Notes under the pieces: generated by a model
Told to the model about the DNA's origin: nothing
The model's input: the letters and a program-made list of their open reading frames with translations, nothing else
Databases searched by the model: none
Translations under genes and position numbers: made by a program
In this document: positions 9,048 through 17,290 of the stretch, in pieces
Layout of the letters: the number at the start of each line of letters is the position of its first letter
Position numbering within the stretch: position 1 is the first letter of the stretch
Source: Streptomyces lienomycini
GTDB taxonomy: Bacteria; Actinomycetota; Actinomycetes; Streptomycetales; Streptomycetaceae
Direction of reading: 5' to 3'
Length of the DNA: 64,000 nucleotides
Assembly (NCBI RefSeq): GCF_027947595.1
Contig: NZ_CP116257.1
Location: 5,465,501-5,529,500 of the forward strand

Positions 9048-10559
9048 TCACCCGCCGGACAGGACCCTGACCAGGTCGTCCGCGGTGCGGCAGCGGTCCA
9101 GGAGCTCCTTGACGTGATTACGCGTTCCGCGAAGCGGTTCCAGGGTTGGGACCCGCTGGAGCGAGTCCCTCCCCGGCAGATCGAAGATCACGGAGTCCCA
9201 GGAGGCCGCCGCTACGTCGTCCGCGTACTGCTCCAGGCAGCGTCCGCGGAAGTAGGCGCGGGTGTCCTCCGGTGGCTTCGTACGGGCCCGCTCGACCTCG
9301 CCCTCGTCCAGCAGGCGCTTGATGCGCCCGCGGTCCACCAGACGGTTGTACAGGCCCTTGTCGCGCCGTACGTCGGCGTACTGGAGGTCGACGAGGTGCA
9401 GCCGGGCGGCGTCCCAGTCGACGTTGTCGCGGCGGCGGTAGCCCTCCATGAGTTCCCGCTTGGCGACCCAGTCCAGCTCGCCGGCGAGGCTCATCGGATC
9501 GTTCTCGAGCCGGTTGAGGGTGTCCTCCCAGCGGCCGAGGACGTCCTTGGTCTGGTCGTCGGCGTCCGCGCCGTACCGTTCCTCGACGTACTTGCGGGCC
9601 AGCTCGTAGTACTCCATCTGGAGCTGTACGGCGGTCAGGGTGCGGCCGCTGCGCAGGGTGACGAGGTGCTTGAGCGTCGGGTCGTGCGAGACCTGGTGCA
9701 GGGTGCGCACCGGCTGGTCGACGGCCAGGTCGACGGCGATGAAGCCGTCTTCGATCATGGACAGGACCAGGGCCGTCGTCCCGAGCTTCAGGTACGTGGA
9801 GATCTCCGACAGGTTCGCGTCGCCGATGATGACGTGCAGGCGGCGCCATTTCTCCGCGTCGGCGTGCGGTTCGTCGCGGGTGTTGATGATGGGCCGCTTG
9901 AGTGTCGTCTCCAGGCCGACCTCGACCTCGAAGTAGTCGGCGCGCTGGCTGAGCTGGAAGCCGTGCTCGTGGCCGTCCTGGCCGATGCCGACGCGGCCGG
10001 CGCCGGTGAAGACCTGGCGGGAGACGAAGAAGGGCGTCAGGTGGCGCACGATGTCGGAGAAGGCGGTCTCCCGCTTCATCAGGTAGTTCTCGTGCGTGCC
10101 GTAGGAGGCGCCCTTGTTGTCGGTGTTGTTCTTGTAGAGGTGGATCGGCTGGGCGCCGGGGAGCTGGGCGGCCCGTTCGGCGGCCTCGGCCATGATGCGT
10201 TCGCCGGCCTTGTCCCACAGGACGGCGTCGCGCGGGTTGGTGACCTCGGGAGCGCTGTACTCGGGGTGGGCGTGGTCGACGTAGAGCCGTGCTCCGTTGG
10301 TGAGGATCACGTTGGCGAGGCCGATGTCCTCGTCGGTGAGCTGGCTGTTGTCGGCGGCCTCGCGGGCGAGGTCGAAGCCCCGCGCGTCCCGGAGCGGGTT
10401 CTCCTCCTCGAAGTCCCAGCGGGCCCGCCGGGCCCGGTGCATCGCCGCCGCGTAGGCGTTGACGATCTGGGACGAGGTGAGCATGGCATTGGCGTTGGGG
10501 TGGCCGGGGACGGAGATTCCGTACTCCGTTTCGATGCCCATTACTCGCCGTACGGTCAT
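9048..10559 (-). CDS. dop: Depupylase / Pup deamidase Dop
   Basis: Dop removes Pup from tagged proteins and, where Pup ends in Gln, deamidates it. The 503-residue product is a PafA paralogue. GIETEYG lies at residues 8-14 and [13 protein letters not shown] near 93-105, with Asp95 at the catalytic aspartate position. [33 protein letters not shown] and [15 protein letters not shown] follow. A Dop-loop insertion around residues 40-75 (rich in R, E and D) distinguishes it from PafA. AGGAGGG precedes the ATG. Because the local Pup ends in Glu, depupylation is probably its main activity here. It heads the dop-pup-nuclease-prcBA run. Confidence 0.96.
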   Translation of the reverse strand: MTVRRVMGIETEYGISVPGHPNANAMLTSSQIVNAYAAAMHRARRARWDFEEENPLRDARGFDLAREAADNSQLTDEDIGLANVILTNGARLYVDHAHPEYSAPEVTNPRDAVLWDKAGERIMAEAAERAAQLPGAQPIHLYKNNTDNKGASYGTHENYLMKRETAFSDIVRHLTPFFVSRQVFTGAGRVGIGQDGHEHGFQLSQRADYFEVEVGLETTLKRPIINTRDEPHADAEKWRRLHVIIGDANLSEISTYLKLGTTALVLSMIEDGFIAVDLAVDQPVRTLHQVSHDPTLKHLVTLRSGRTLTAVQLQMEYYELARKYVEERYGADADDQTKDVLGRWEDTLNRLENDPMSLAGELDWVAKRELMEGYRRRDNVDWDAARLHLVDLQYADVRRDKGLYNRLVDRGRIKRLLDEGEVERARTKPPEDTRAYFRGRCLEQYADDVAAASWDSVIFDLPGRDSLQRVPTLEPLRGTRNHVKELLDRCRTADDLVRVLSGG

Positions 10560-10576
10560 GCGGCCCTCCTTGCCCG

Positions 10577-10599
10577 GCGGCGCCCGTAGTGGGCGCCGC
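10577..10599 (-). promoter_or_regulatory. Hairpin in the dop leader
   Basis: A perfect 9-bp inverted repeat (GCGGCGCCC, loop GTAGT, GGGCGCCGC) lies just upstream of the dop AGGAGGG ribosome site, so it would fold in the 5' leader. It has no T tract on the minus strand and so is not an obvious terminator. A role in leader stability or initiation is inference only. Confidence 0.4.
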
Positions 10600-10737
10600 T
10601 CAAGTACCGCTGGCGCTCCGATGCGTGTGCGGTGCCCGTCCCCGCACTGCGCGACTCGGCGGTATGGAAGAGCCTAGAACGCCTTTGCGCTGGCGGGGAG
10701 ATCATTTGCGTCATTGCCTTGCTCCAGCCGGGGCTCC

Positions 10738-10782
10738 GGAAAACAGTCGGCTGCGGGTACCCGGTGTGGGCACCCGCAGCCG
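10738..10782 (-). terminator. Intrinsic terminator after arc
   Basis: Perfect 11-bp arms (CGGCTGCGGGT at 10748-10758 and its complement at 10772-10782) are separated by 13 nt. On the minus strand they are followed by ACTGTTTTCC. It sits 10 bp beyond the arc stop and would separate arc from dop, implying a separate promoter for dop-pup-prcBA. Confidence 0.8.
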
Positions 10783-10791
10783 CCCCGCGTT

Positions 10792-12558
10792 TTACAGGTA
10801 CTGACCGGTGTTCGCCACCGTGTCGATGGAGCGTCCGGTGTCCGCGCCCTGCTTTCCGGTGACGAGCGTACGGATGTACACGATCCGTTCGCCCTTCTTT
10901 CCGGAGATGCGGGCCCAGTCGTCCGGGTTGGTGGTGTTGGGCAGGTCCTCGTTCTCCTTGAACTCGTCCACGCAGGCCTGGAGGAGGTGGGAGACGCGGA
11001 GGCCCTTCTGGTTCTTGTCCAGGAAGTCCTTGATCGCCATTTTCTTGGCGCGGCCCACGATGTTCTCGATCATGGCGCCGGAATTGAAGTCCTTGAAGTA
11101 GAGGACTTCCTTGTCGCCGTTGGCGTAGGTGACTTCCAGGAAGCGGTTCTCCTCGGATTCGGCGTACATCCGTTCCACCGCCGTCTGGATCATGCTGGAG
11201 ACGGTGACCGCCTTGTCCTTCTCGTGCTCCGCGAGGTCGTCGGAGTGGAGGGGGAGGCGTTCGGTGAGGTACTTGCCGAAGATGTCCTTGGCCGCCTCGG
11301 CGTCCGGACGCTCGATCTTGATCTTCACGTCGAGCCGGCCGGGCCGCAGGATGGCGGGGTCGATCATGTCCTCGCGGTTGGAGGCGCCGATCACGACCAC
11401 GTTCTGCAGTCCTTCGACGCCGTCGATCTCGGCGAGCAGCTGCGGGACGATGGTGTTCTCCACGTCCGAGCTGACGCCGGAGCCGCGGGTGCGGAAGAGG
11501 GATTCCATCTCGTCGAAGAAGACGATGACGGGGGTGCCCTCGCTGGCCTTCTCGCGGGCACGCTGGAAGACCAGGCGGATCTGCCGCTCGGTCTCGCCGA
11601 CGTACTTGTTGAGCAGCTCGGGGCCCTTGATGTTGAGGAAGAAGCTCTTGCCGGCGGCCTGTCCGGTCACTTCGGCGACCTTCTTGGCCAGCGAGTTGGC
11701 GACCGCCTTGGCGATGAGCGTCTTGCCGCATCCGGGGGGCCCGTAGAGCAGGACGCCCTTGGGCGGGCGGAGCTCGTGTTCCCGGAACAGGTCGGGATAG
11801 AGATAGGGGAGCTCGACCGCGTCGCGGATGGCCTCGATCTGTCCGCCGAGGCCGCCGATCTGCTCGTAGCCGATGTCGGGGACTTCTTCGAGGACGAGTT
11901 CTTCGACCTCGCTCTTGGGGACGACCTCGTAGACGTAGCCGGAGCGGGGTTCGAGCAGGAGGGCGTCGCCGGGGCGGATGGTGAGGCCGCGCAGGGGCTC
12001 GGCGAGGCGTACCACCCTCTCCTCGTCGGTGTGCCCGAGCACCAGGGCGCGCTCGCCGTCCTCGAGGATCTCCTTGAGGGTGACGATGTCGCCGACGCTC
12101 TCGTACTCCATGGCCTCGACCACGTTGAGTGCTTCGTTGAGCATCACTTCCTGGCCGCGTCGGAGCTCGTCGAGCTCGACGCTCGGGCTGACGTTCACCC
12201 GGAGTTTGCGGCCACCGGTGAAGATGTCGGCGGTGCCGTCCTCGTTGGCCTGCAGGAAGACGCCGAAGCCGGCCGGTGGCTGGGCCAGCCGGTCGACCTC
12301 TTCCTTGAGGGCCACGATCTGGTCGCGGGCCTCGCGGAGTGTGCCGGCGAGTCGTTCGTTCTGGGCGGACACGCCGGCCAGGTTGGTCTGCAGTTCGACG
12401 ATCCGCTCTTCGAGAATTCTCGTGTGTCGCGGAGATTCGGCGAGCTTGCGTCGCAGGACGGCGATCTCCTGCTCAAGGTAGGCCACCTGCCCGGCCGGGT
12501 CCTCGGACCCGCGTCCCGGGCGGATGCCGCGGTTCATGTCGTCGTCGTGGGCTGCCAC
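10792..12558 (-). CDS. arc: Proteasome-associated AAA ATPase ARC/Mpa
   Basis: ARC unfolds pupylated proteins and feeds them to the 20S core. The 588-residue product has an N-terminal coiled coil (about 25-95, heptad-like, Pup-binding) and an interdomain OB region (about 97-225). The AAA module has Walker A GPPGCGKT at 273-280 and Walker [10 protein letters not shown] around 344-352. The C-terminus is GQYL, with a penultimate tyrosine as in the proteasome-docking tail. A GTG at 12558 is chosen because GGAGG lies just upstream; a TTG at 12576 would contain that site. It is separated from dop by a terminator and diverges from a ferredoxin gene. Confidence 0.97.
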   Translation of the reverse strand: MAAHDDDMNRGIRPGRGSEDPAGQVAYLEQEIAVLRRKLAESPRHTRILEERIVELQTNLAGVSAQNERLAGTLREARDQIVALKEEVDRLAQPPAGFGVFLQANEDGTADIFTGGRKLRVNVSPSVELDELRRGQEVMLNEALNVVEAMEYESVGDIVTLKEILEDGERALVLGHTDEERVVRLAEPLRGLTIRPGDALLLEPRSGYVYEVVPKSEVEELVLEEVPDIGYEQIGGLGGQIEAIRDAVELPYLYPDLFREHELRPPKGVLLYGPPGCGKTLIAKAVANSLAKKVAEVTGQAAGKSFFLNIKGPELLNKYVGETERQIRLVFQRAREKASEGTPVIVFFDEMESLFRTRGSGVSSDVENTIVPQLLAEIDGVEGLQNVVVIGASNREDMIDPAILRPGRLDVKIKIERPDAEAAKDIFGKYLTERLPLHSDDLAEHEKDKAVTVSSMIQTAVERMYAESEENRFLEVTYANGDKEVLYFKDFNSGAMIENIVGRAKKMAIKDFLDKNQKGLRVSHLLQACVDEFKENEDLPNTTNPDDWARISGKKGERIVYIRTLVTGKQGADTGRSIDTVANTGQYL

Positions 12559-12744
12559 GGTCCTCACCTCCTCCAAGGGGAGCTGGACGCTTCCAGACCC
12601 TACCTGGGTGGGTGTCGATTGAAACCCCTAGATCACAAAGACTGTCGGGGTGTGTCCGATCTTCACCCTTGCGCTCTCCCTCACGCCAGGGGAATACCCA
12701 CCGGAAGTGATGGGAACCCAGGCGGGGGTAGGGTCGAACTGTTC

Positions 12745-12772
12745 AACACCCGTCAGAGCTGGCCGGATTCCC
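12745..12772 (-). promoter_or_regulatory. Candidate SigR-type promoter upstream of arc
   Basis: On the minus strand GGGAAT (12772-12767) is followed after 19 nt by GTT (12747-12745). This matches the GGAAT-N18/19-GTT pattern of Streptomyces SigR thiol-stress promoters. It lies about 190 bp upstream of the arc start, so the leader would be long. Pattern match only; the motif is short and chance occurrence is possible. Confidence 0.3.
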
Positions 12773-12802
12773 GAAGGCGCGGCGCTGGGAACGGCAGGAG
12801 AG

Positions 12803-13108
12803 ATGAGCGTGCAGCAGGAGGCCGGAGTCGACGGTGAGGCTCTGGAGGTCTGGATCGATCAGGACCTGTGTACCGGCGACGGCATCTGCGCCCAGTACGC
12901 GCCCGAGGTGTTCGAGCTGGACATCGACGGTCTGGCCTACGTCAAGGGCGCGGACGACGAGCTTCTGCAGGCCAGGGGTGCGACAACACCCGTGCCGCTG
13001 ACGCTACTCACGGATGTGGTCGACTCCGCGAAGGAGTGTCCGGGCGAGTGCATCCATGTGCGTCGCGTTTCGGACAGGGCCGAGATGTACGGCCCGGACT
13101 CAGAGTGA
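12803..13108 (+). CDS. Single-cluster ferredoxin
   Basis: This is a 101-residue acidic protein starting MSVQQEAGVDGEAL, with GGCAGGAGAG before the ATG. Cys23, Cys29, Cys79 and Cys83 form a C-x5-C ... C-x3-C pattern (DLCTGDGICAQYAPEVFEL and KECPGECIHV). The residues around the cysteines match the P450-type ferredoxins that carry one [3Fe-4S] or [4Fe-4S] cluster. It would pass single electrons to an oxygenase or reductase; no such partner is adjacent. It diverges from arc, and the 244-bp gap between them holds both promoters. An in-frame upstream ATG at 12650 is rejected for lack of a ribosome site. Confidence 0.82.
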   Translation: MSVQQEAGVDGEALEVWIDQDLCTGDGICAQYAPEVFELDIDGLAYVKGADDELLQARGATTPVPLTLLTDVVDSAKECPGECIHVRRVSDRAEMYGPDSE

Positions 13109-13155
13109 CCAAAATGTGACCTCGCGCGTACGTTGCGTGACCGTTGTTGGTCGCG

Positions 13156-13734
13156 TCACACGGTGCGTGCCTGCGACGGCGTGTCGCTGACGAACGCGCC
13201 GTTCTTCCACTGCCACTTCGGATGGTCGGTGACGTCGGGACAGCAACTGGGCACGTCGGTCGACGAGTAGCCGAGGACTGTGGCGCGTACGGCGCCGTCC
13301 CGCACCGACAGCTCGGTGACGGTGCGGCGGTCCTTGGGGTCCACCAGGGTGGCCACGACCCGGGGCTCGCCGCCTTCGGTGTCCCGGGTGACGACGTACA
13401 GCCCGTCGGGCGGGGTGCCCATGGGCGCGTCGCAGTGCACGGAGGCCACTGTCTCGGGGTGTCCGTCGCCGTCGAGGTCGCCGGAGGCCTTCTTCACCAC
13501 CAGGGCCTTGACCGGGCCGCAGTCCAGGGGGAAGGGCACGGCCGCCGGGTCGGGCGGCACGAGGTGCGCGGGCGCGCTCTTCGGCCCGGGGGCGGCGGTC
13601 TGGGCGGCCGTCGCGGGGTCGGGCTGGAGGACCGAGGACAGGGCGACCACCCCGGCGACGGCCGTGGCGGTGGCGACCCAGTGGATCGGGCGCGTGTGCG
13701 TGTGCGAGAGGTCCGGAACGGCGGAGTGCTGCAC
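13156..13734 (-). CDS. Secreted or membrane-anchored protein of unknown function
   Basis: From a GTG at 13734 (GGAG upstream) the product is 192 residues. It has a short N-terminus (VQHSAVPDLSHTHTRPIHW), one hydrophobic segment (VATATAVAGVVALSSVL) and a Pro/Ala-rich stretch. An extracellular domain follows containing SGDLDGDGHPETVASVHCD. That DxDxDG loop resembles the calcium-binding loop of FG-GAP or dockerin-like repeats. Four cysteines in the mature part (LDCG, VHCD, PSCCPD) could form disulfides. It is downstream of trmI but separated from it by a strong hairpin. No function can be named. Confidence 0.7.
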   Translation of the reverse strand: MQHSAVPDLSHTHTRPIHWVATATAVAGVVALSSVLQPDPATAAQTAAPGPKSAPAHLVPPDPAAVPFPLDCGPVKALVVKKASGDLDGDGHPETVASVHCDAPMGTPPDGLYVVTRDTEGGEPRVVATLVDPKDRRTVTELSVRDGAVRATVLGYSSTDVPSCCPDVTDHPKWQWKNGAFVSDTPSQARTV

Positions 13735-13885
13735 GAGGAGTGTCTCCTGTGAGGGCTGTACCGGTGGGGGTGGCCAGCATCGTGCCACACGTCACAGGGC
13801 GGGGGAACGGCGGGGTGGGTACTCGTGCGGATCGCCGTGCCGCGGTCCTCCTCGTCCGGCGTCGTGGGTGTCCGTCAACGCGACG

Positions 13886-13932
13886 ACGCCGTGGTGGAGT
13901 TCCGGGACGCTGCCGGAACTCCACCACGGCGT
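13886..13932 (-). terminator. 20-bp stem hairpin terminator after trmI
   Basis: Perfect 20-bp arms at 13886-13905 and 13913-13932 enclose a 7-nt loop (GACGCTG). There is no T tract, as is usual for Streptomyces hairpin terminators. It lies 30 bp downstream of the trmI stop. Confidence 0.8.
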
Positions 13933-13961
13933 CTGTACGTTGTGCGCGGCGCGGGACGGTG

Positions 13962-14864
13962 TCAGCGGCCGGAGCCTCCGCCGGCGTTGGGGCCGTCGTA
14001 GTCCTCGCCGTAGGCGCCCTTGGCGGGGCGGCGGCGGCGCATGGGCGGCTCGACGCCGTCGGCGAGGCGGCGGGCGGTGAGCAGGAAGCCGGTGTGGCCG
14101 ATCATCCGGTGGTCCGGGCGGACGGCGAGGCCCTCGACGTGCCAGTTGCGGATCATCGTCTCCCAGGAGGTCGGCTCGTTGAAGCAGCCGATCTCGCGGA
14201 TGGACTCGACGGTCCGGGCGAGCTGGGTCGTGGTCGCGACGTAGCAGCACAGGATGCCGCCGGGCACGAGTGCCTTCTTGACGACGTCCAGGCATTCCCA
14301 GGGGGCGAGCATGTCGAGGATGACGCGGTCGACGTCGGTGTCGGACAGGTTGTCCTGGAGGTCGCCCACGGTGAGCTGCCAGGCGGGGTGCGGGCCGCCG
14401 AAGTAGCGCTGCACGTTCTGCTGGGCGATCTCGGCGAAGTCCTCGCGGCGCTCGTAGGAGTGCAGCATGCCGTGGTCGCCGATGGCGCGCAGCAGGAAGC
14501 TGCTGAGGGAGCCGGAGCCGACGCCGGCCTCGACGACGCGCGCGCCGGGGAAGATGTCGGCGAAGGCGAGGATCTGCCCCGCGTCCTTCGGGTAGACGAC
14601 GGCTGCCCCGCGGGGCATGGACAGGACGTAGTCGGGGAGCAGGGGGCGCAGCGCGAGGTAGGCGACGTTCCCGGTGGTGCGGACAACGCTGCCCTCGGGA
14701 GCACCGATCAGTTCGTCGTGGGGGAAGGAACCCTTGTGGGTGTGGAAGTTCTTCCCGGCCTCGAGCGTGAACGTGTAGTGGCGGCCCTTGGGGTCGGTCA
14801 GCTGAACCTGGTCCCCGACCTTGAAGGGCCCGCGCCTGCGGGCGGCACCGGTCGGTTCGGACAT
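13962..14864 (-). CDS. trmI: tRNA (adenine-N1)-methyltransferase TrmI
   Basis: TrmI methylates A58 of the tRNA T-loop using S-adenosylmethionine. The 300-residue product has the N-terminal beta-rich domain (GPFKVGDQVQLTDPKGRHYT and SFPHDELIG). The Rossmann methyltransferase follows: RVVEAGVGSGSLSSFLL is motif I, HSYERREDFAEIAQQNV is the acidic ribose site, and VILDMLAPWECL is motif IV. The C-terminus is a low-complexity basic and then Gly-rich tail. ATG start at 14864. In many actinobacteria trmI lies next to the arc/dop cluster, as here. Confidence 0.92.
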   Translation of the reverse strand: MSEPTGAARRRGPFKVGDQVQLTDPKGRHYTFTLEAGKNFHTHKGSFPHDELIGAPEGSVVRTTGNVAYLALRPLLPDYVLSMPRGAAVVYPKDAGQILAFADIFPGARVVEAGVGSGSLSSFLLRAIGDHGMLHSYERREDFAEIAQQNVQRYFGGPHPAWQLTVGDLQDNLSDTDVDRVILDMLAPWECLDVVKKALVPGGILCCYVATTTQLARTVESIREIGCFNEPTSWETMIRNWHVEGLAVRPDHRMIGHTGFLLTARRLADGVEPPMRRRRPAKGAYGEDYDGPNAGGGSGR

Positions 14865-14922
14865 GTGACCAGCCTACCGGTCCCGGGCGGGGCCGCCGAC
14901 CACGCCGGGGGCCGACCGGTGG

Positions 14923-16047
14923 TCAGGAGGGGCGGGCCATGGCCTTGACGAAGGCGCGTTCCACGTCGGCGGCGGACAGGACGCCGTAGATCTCGCCGGT
15001 GTCCTCGACGACCAGGTACTCGGTGGCCGGGTTGGCGCGCAGGGCGTCCAGGAGTTCCTCGCCGGACAGTTCGGCGGAGACGCGCATGCCGTCGGTGAGG
15101 TCCTGGGCGAGGGTGCTGACGGGCACCCAGGGGCGGCGGTGCTCGGGTACGCCGACGATGGCGGCCTCGCGGACCAGGGAGGCGGGCCTGCCGTCCGCGT
15201 CGACGACGACCAGGGCGCGGGCTCCGGAGGCGTTGGCGCGGCGCAGGGCCTCGGAGAGCGGGGTGTCGGGGGGAACGGGGACGGCCCGGCGGGTGAGGGC
15301 GCGGGCGCGCAGTTCGGGGAGGTGTTCGCGCAGACGGGCCATGCGGAGGCTGTTTCCGGCGCCGGTCCAGATGATCGCGGCGAGGATCGCGGCGAGCAGG
15401 GCGTCCATGACGGTGTCCATGCCGACGTCGTCGGCGGCCTTGCCGCCGAGGGACTGGGTGGCCAGTGGCAGGCCGATCAGTACGGCGATGGCGAGGGCGC
15501 GGCCGACCCAGGCGGCGGCGACCGTTCCGCTCATGGGCTTGCCGGTGAGCTTCCAGACGACGGCGCGGAGCATGCGGCCGCCGTCGAGGGGGAGGCCGGG
15601 CAGCAGGTTGAAGGCGGCCACGATGAGGTTGGAGGCCATCAGGCCGGCCAGGAGGACGCCGGGGACGCTGTCGGGTTCGACGGGCAGCAGGGCGGCGTAG
15701 AAGACACCGGCGAGGACGAGGGAGAGCAGGGGGCCGACGAAGGCCAGCACGAATTCCCGGCCGGGGGTTTCGGCCTCCTTCTCGATCTCGGAGACGCCGC
15801 CGAAGAACTGGAGCTGGATGCGGCGGACGGGGAGTTCGAAGCGGAGGGCGGCGACGGTGTGGGCGAGTTCGTGGACGAGGACGGAGGCGTAGAAGGCGAT
15901 GGCGAAGAAGAGGGAGACGAGGTAGCGGGCGGCGCCCAGCTCGGGCAGGATCCGATCCAGCTGGCCGCCGAACACCCAGGTGATCAGGGCGGCGACCAGG
16001 AACCAGCTGGGGGCGACGTACACGGGTACGCCGAAGGGCCGGCCCAT
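14923..16047 (-). CDS. Site-2 protease (M50 zinc metalloprotease) with CBS domains
   Basis: This is an intramembrane zinc protease. The 374-residue segment has several membrane helices. The zinc-binding HELAH lies at residues 59-63, and the third-ligand motif NLLPGLPLDGGRML at 147-160 has Asp155. Two CBS-like domains follow in the cytoplasmic C-terminal third (PDTPLSEALRRANASGARAL ... EEAIVG-type, then NPATEYLVVEDTGEIYGVLS). The ATG at 16047 has no clear ribosome site and overlaps the upstream ORF stop as TGATG. The same frame stays open for at least 450 bp upstream and reads plausibly as coding to about 16260. The true protein therefore probably begins at 17117 and is split by a one-base frame change. 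Confidence 0.9.
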   Translation of the reverse strand: MGRPFGVPVYVAPSWFLVAALITWVFGGQLDRILPELGAARYLVSLFFAIAFYASVLVHELAHTVAALRFELPVRRIQLQFFGGVSEIEKEAETPGREFVLAFVGPLLSLVLAGVFYAALLPVEPDSVPGVLLAGLMASNLIVAAFNLLPGLPLDGGRMLRAVVWKLTGKPMSGTVAAAWVGRALAIAVLIGLPLATQSLGGKAADDVGMDTVMDALLAAILAAIIWTGAGNSLRMARLREHLPELRARALTRRAVPVPPDTPLSEALRRANASGARALVVVDADGRPASLVREAAIVGVPEHRRPWVPVSTLAQDLTDGMRVSAELSGEELLDALRANPATEYLVVEDTGEIYGVLSAADVERAFVKAMARPS

Positions 16048-17117
16048 CAGCAGTCCGCCGCCGGGCTCCGGCCGTCGCTGCGGCGGCCGTCCCGGCCCGC
16101 CCGCTCCGTCGGTGTGGGCCTCGGTGCGGTGGTGCGGGGTGCCGGTGTCGTGGGCGGCGTGCCGGGGGCCCGCGGTCGGGTCGGAGGGGCGGTCACCGTC
16201 CGAGGGCGGCTTCGACCAGGCACTCGTGTCGCGGTCGCCGCCGGGGGCCGCCCCGGCGAGCGGTGGGCGGGTCCGTCCGCCCCGGTGGCCGGTCGCTGCG
16301 GGGGCCGCTCCGCCGCGCCGTGCCCGGGTGTGTCGCCGGCCGGGGGTGTCCCGGGGGCTGGGTTCTGGGGGTCCGGGTTGCCGCCCGGGTTCGCACCCGG
16401 ACCGTCCCCGGTGCGCGCCTCCGGGCGCGGGGTCGCGTCCTCGGGGGTGCTCCGGGCGGGCTCGGAGCGTCCGGCGGAGGCTTCGCCCCCGCCACGTCCG
16501 ACGGAGGCTTCGCCGGGGTTCTCCCCCGGCCCCCCGGGCACCGCCGCACCGGCATCCGACGCCTCGGCTCCGCCCGTCGGGGAATCCGCCCCCTGAGGGC
16601 CCGCCGTCCGGGACCCCGGGGTGCGAAGACCCTCTGCCGCGGCGTCGGACGACGAGGAGCCCTGCGCCGGACGAGCCGACGCCTCGGAACCCGGCGCACG
16701 AGAGCCTGGCGTCTCGGGGCCCGGCGACGAGGCGCGCGGCGCCTCACGACCCGACGCCTCGGGATCCGCCGTCCCCGGGCCCCGGGTCCCGGGCCCCGAC
16801 GTGTCAGGGCCCGACGTACGAGGGACCGACGTACGAGGGCTGGGCGCCTCGGAACCGCGCGTCTCGGAACCCCCCGCCTCGGAACCCGCCCCCTGAGCCC
16901 CCGCGGCCCGGGGGCCCGCCGATTCGGGGCCGGGAGTCCGTGTGCTGAGAGGCGGCTCCTCGGAGTCCCGTGGGGCGGGACCGGTCGTCTCGGGATCCGT
17001 GGGGGGCTCGGGGTCCGGCTGTGGGGTGTCGGCGGCCGGGGCCTGAGGGTGTGCCTGGGGCTCGGCCGACTCGTCGTTGCCGGACCGCGGCTGCCCGCTC
17101 CCGCCGCTCACGTCCAC
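16047..17117 (-). CDS. Disordered Pro/Ser/Thr/Gly-rich ORF, probable N-terminal part of the site-2 protease in another frame
   Basis: The GTG at 17117 has a good ribosome site (GAGGGG, five bases upstream). It opens VDVSGGSGQPRSGNDESAEP, then about 270 residues of low-complexity sequence with degenerate short repeats (SETRGSEAPSPRTSVPRTSG and similar). No domain is visible. The ORF ends at a TGATG overlap with the protease ATG. By hand count of third codon positions the coding frame looks like this one above about 16265 and like the protease frame below about 16250. The simplest reading is one gene with a single missing base in the G/C-rich run at 16240-16270. Two translationally coupled genes are the alternative. 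Confidence 0.6.
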   Translation of the reverse strand: MDVSGGSGQPRSGNDESAEPQAHPQAPAADTPQPDPEPPTDPETTGPAPRDSEEPPLSTRTPGPESAGPRAAGAQGAGSEAGGSETRGSEAPSPRTSVPRTSGPDTSGPGTRGPGTADPEASGREAPRASSPGPETPGSRAPGSEASARPAQGSSSSDAAAEGLRTPGSRTAGPQGADSPTGGAEASDAGAAVPGGPGENPGEASVGRGGGEASAGRSEPARSTPEDATPRPEARTGDGPGANPGGNPDPQNPAPGTPPAGDTPGHGAAERPPQRPATGADGPAHRSPGRPPAATATRVPGRSRPRTVTAPPTRPRAPGTPPTTPAPRTTAPRPTPTERAGRDGRRSDGRSPAADC

Positions 17118-17290
17118 GGTGTCCCCTCGTTCGAAGCGTCTCCCGCCTGCCGGACGGGAGGGTCTCCTGTCGATGGTATGCGTCCCACCCGGCCCCTTCC
17201 GCCCCGGCACCCCTGTGGTCCCCTTCCGTCACGGGAGCGGAGGGCGGCGGGCCGGGGCGTTGTCGGTGGCGGGCCGTAAGGTCTGTGGGC

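Noticed and set aside
14865..14922. Hairpin between trmI and the site-2 protease
   Set aside because: Only a 7-bp ACCGGTC/GACCGGT pairing with a long loop; too weak to call a terminator.
16200..17110. Several long ORFs on both strands in the repetitive G/C-rich block
   Set aside because: They are shadows of the low-complexity region; only the frame starting at 17117 has a ribosome site and the frame downstream of about 16260 joins the protease.
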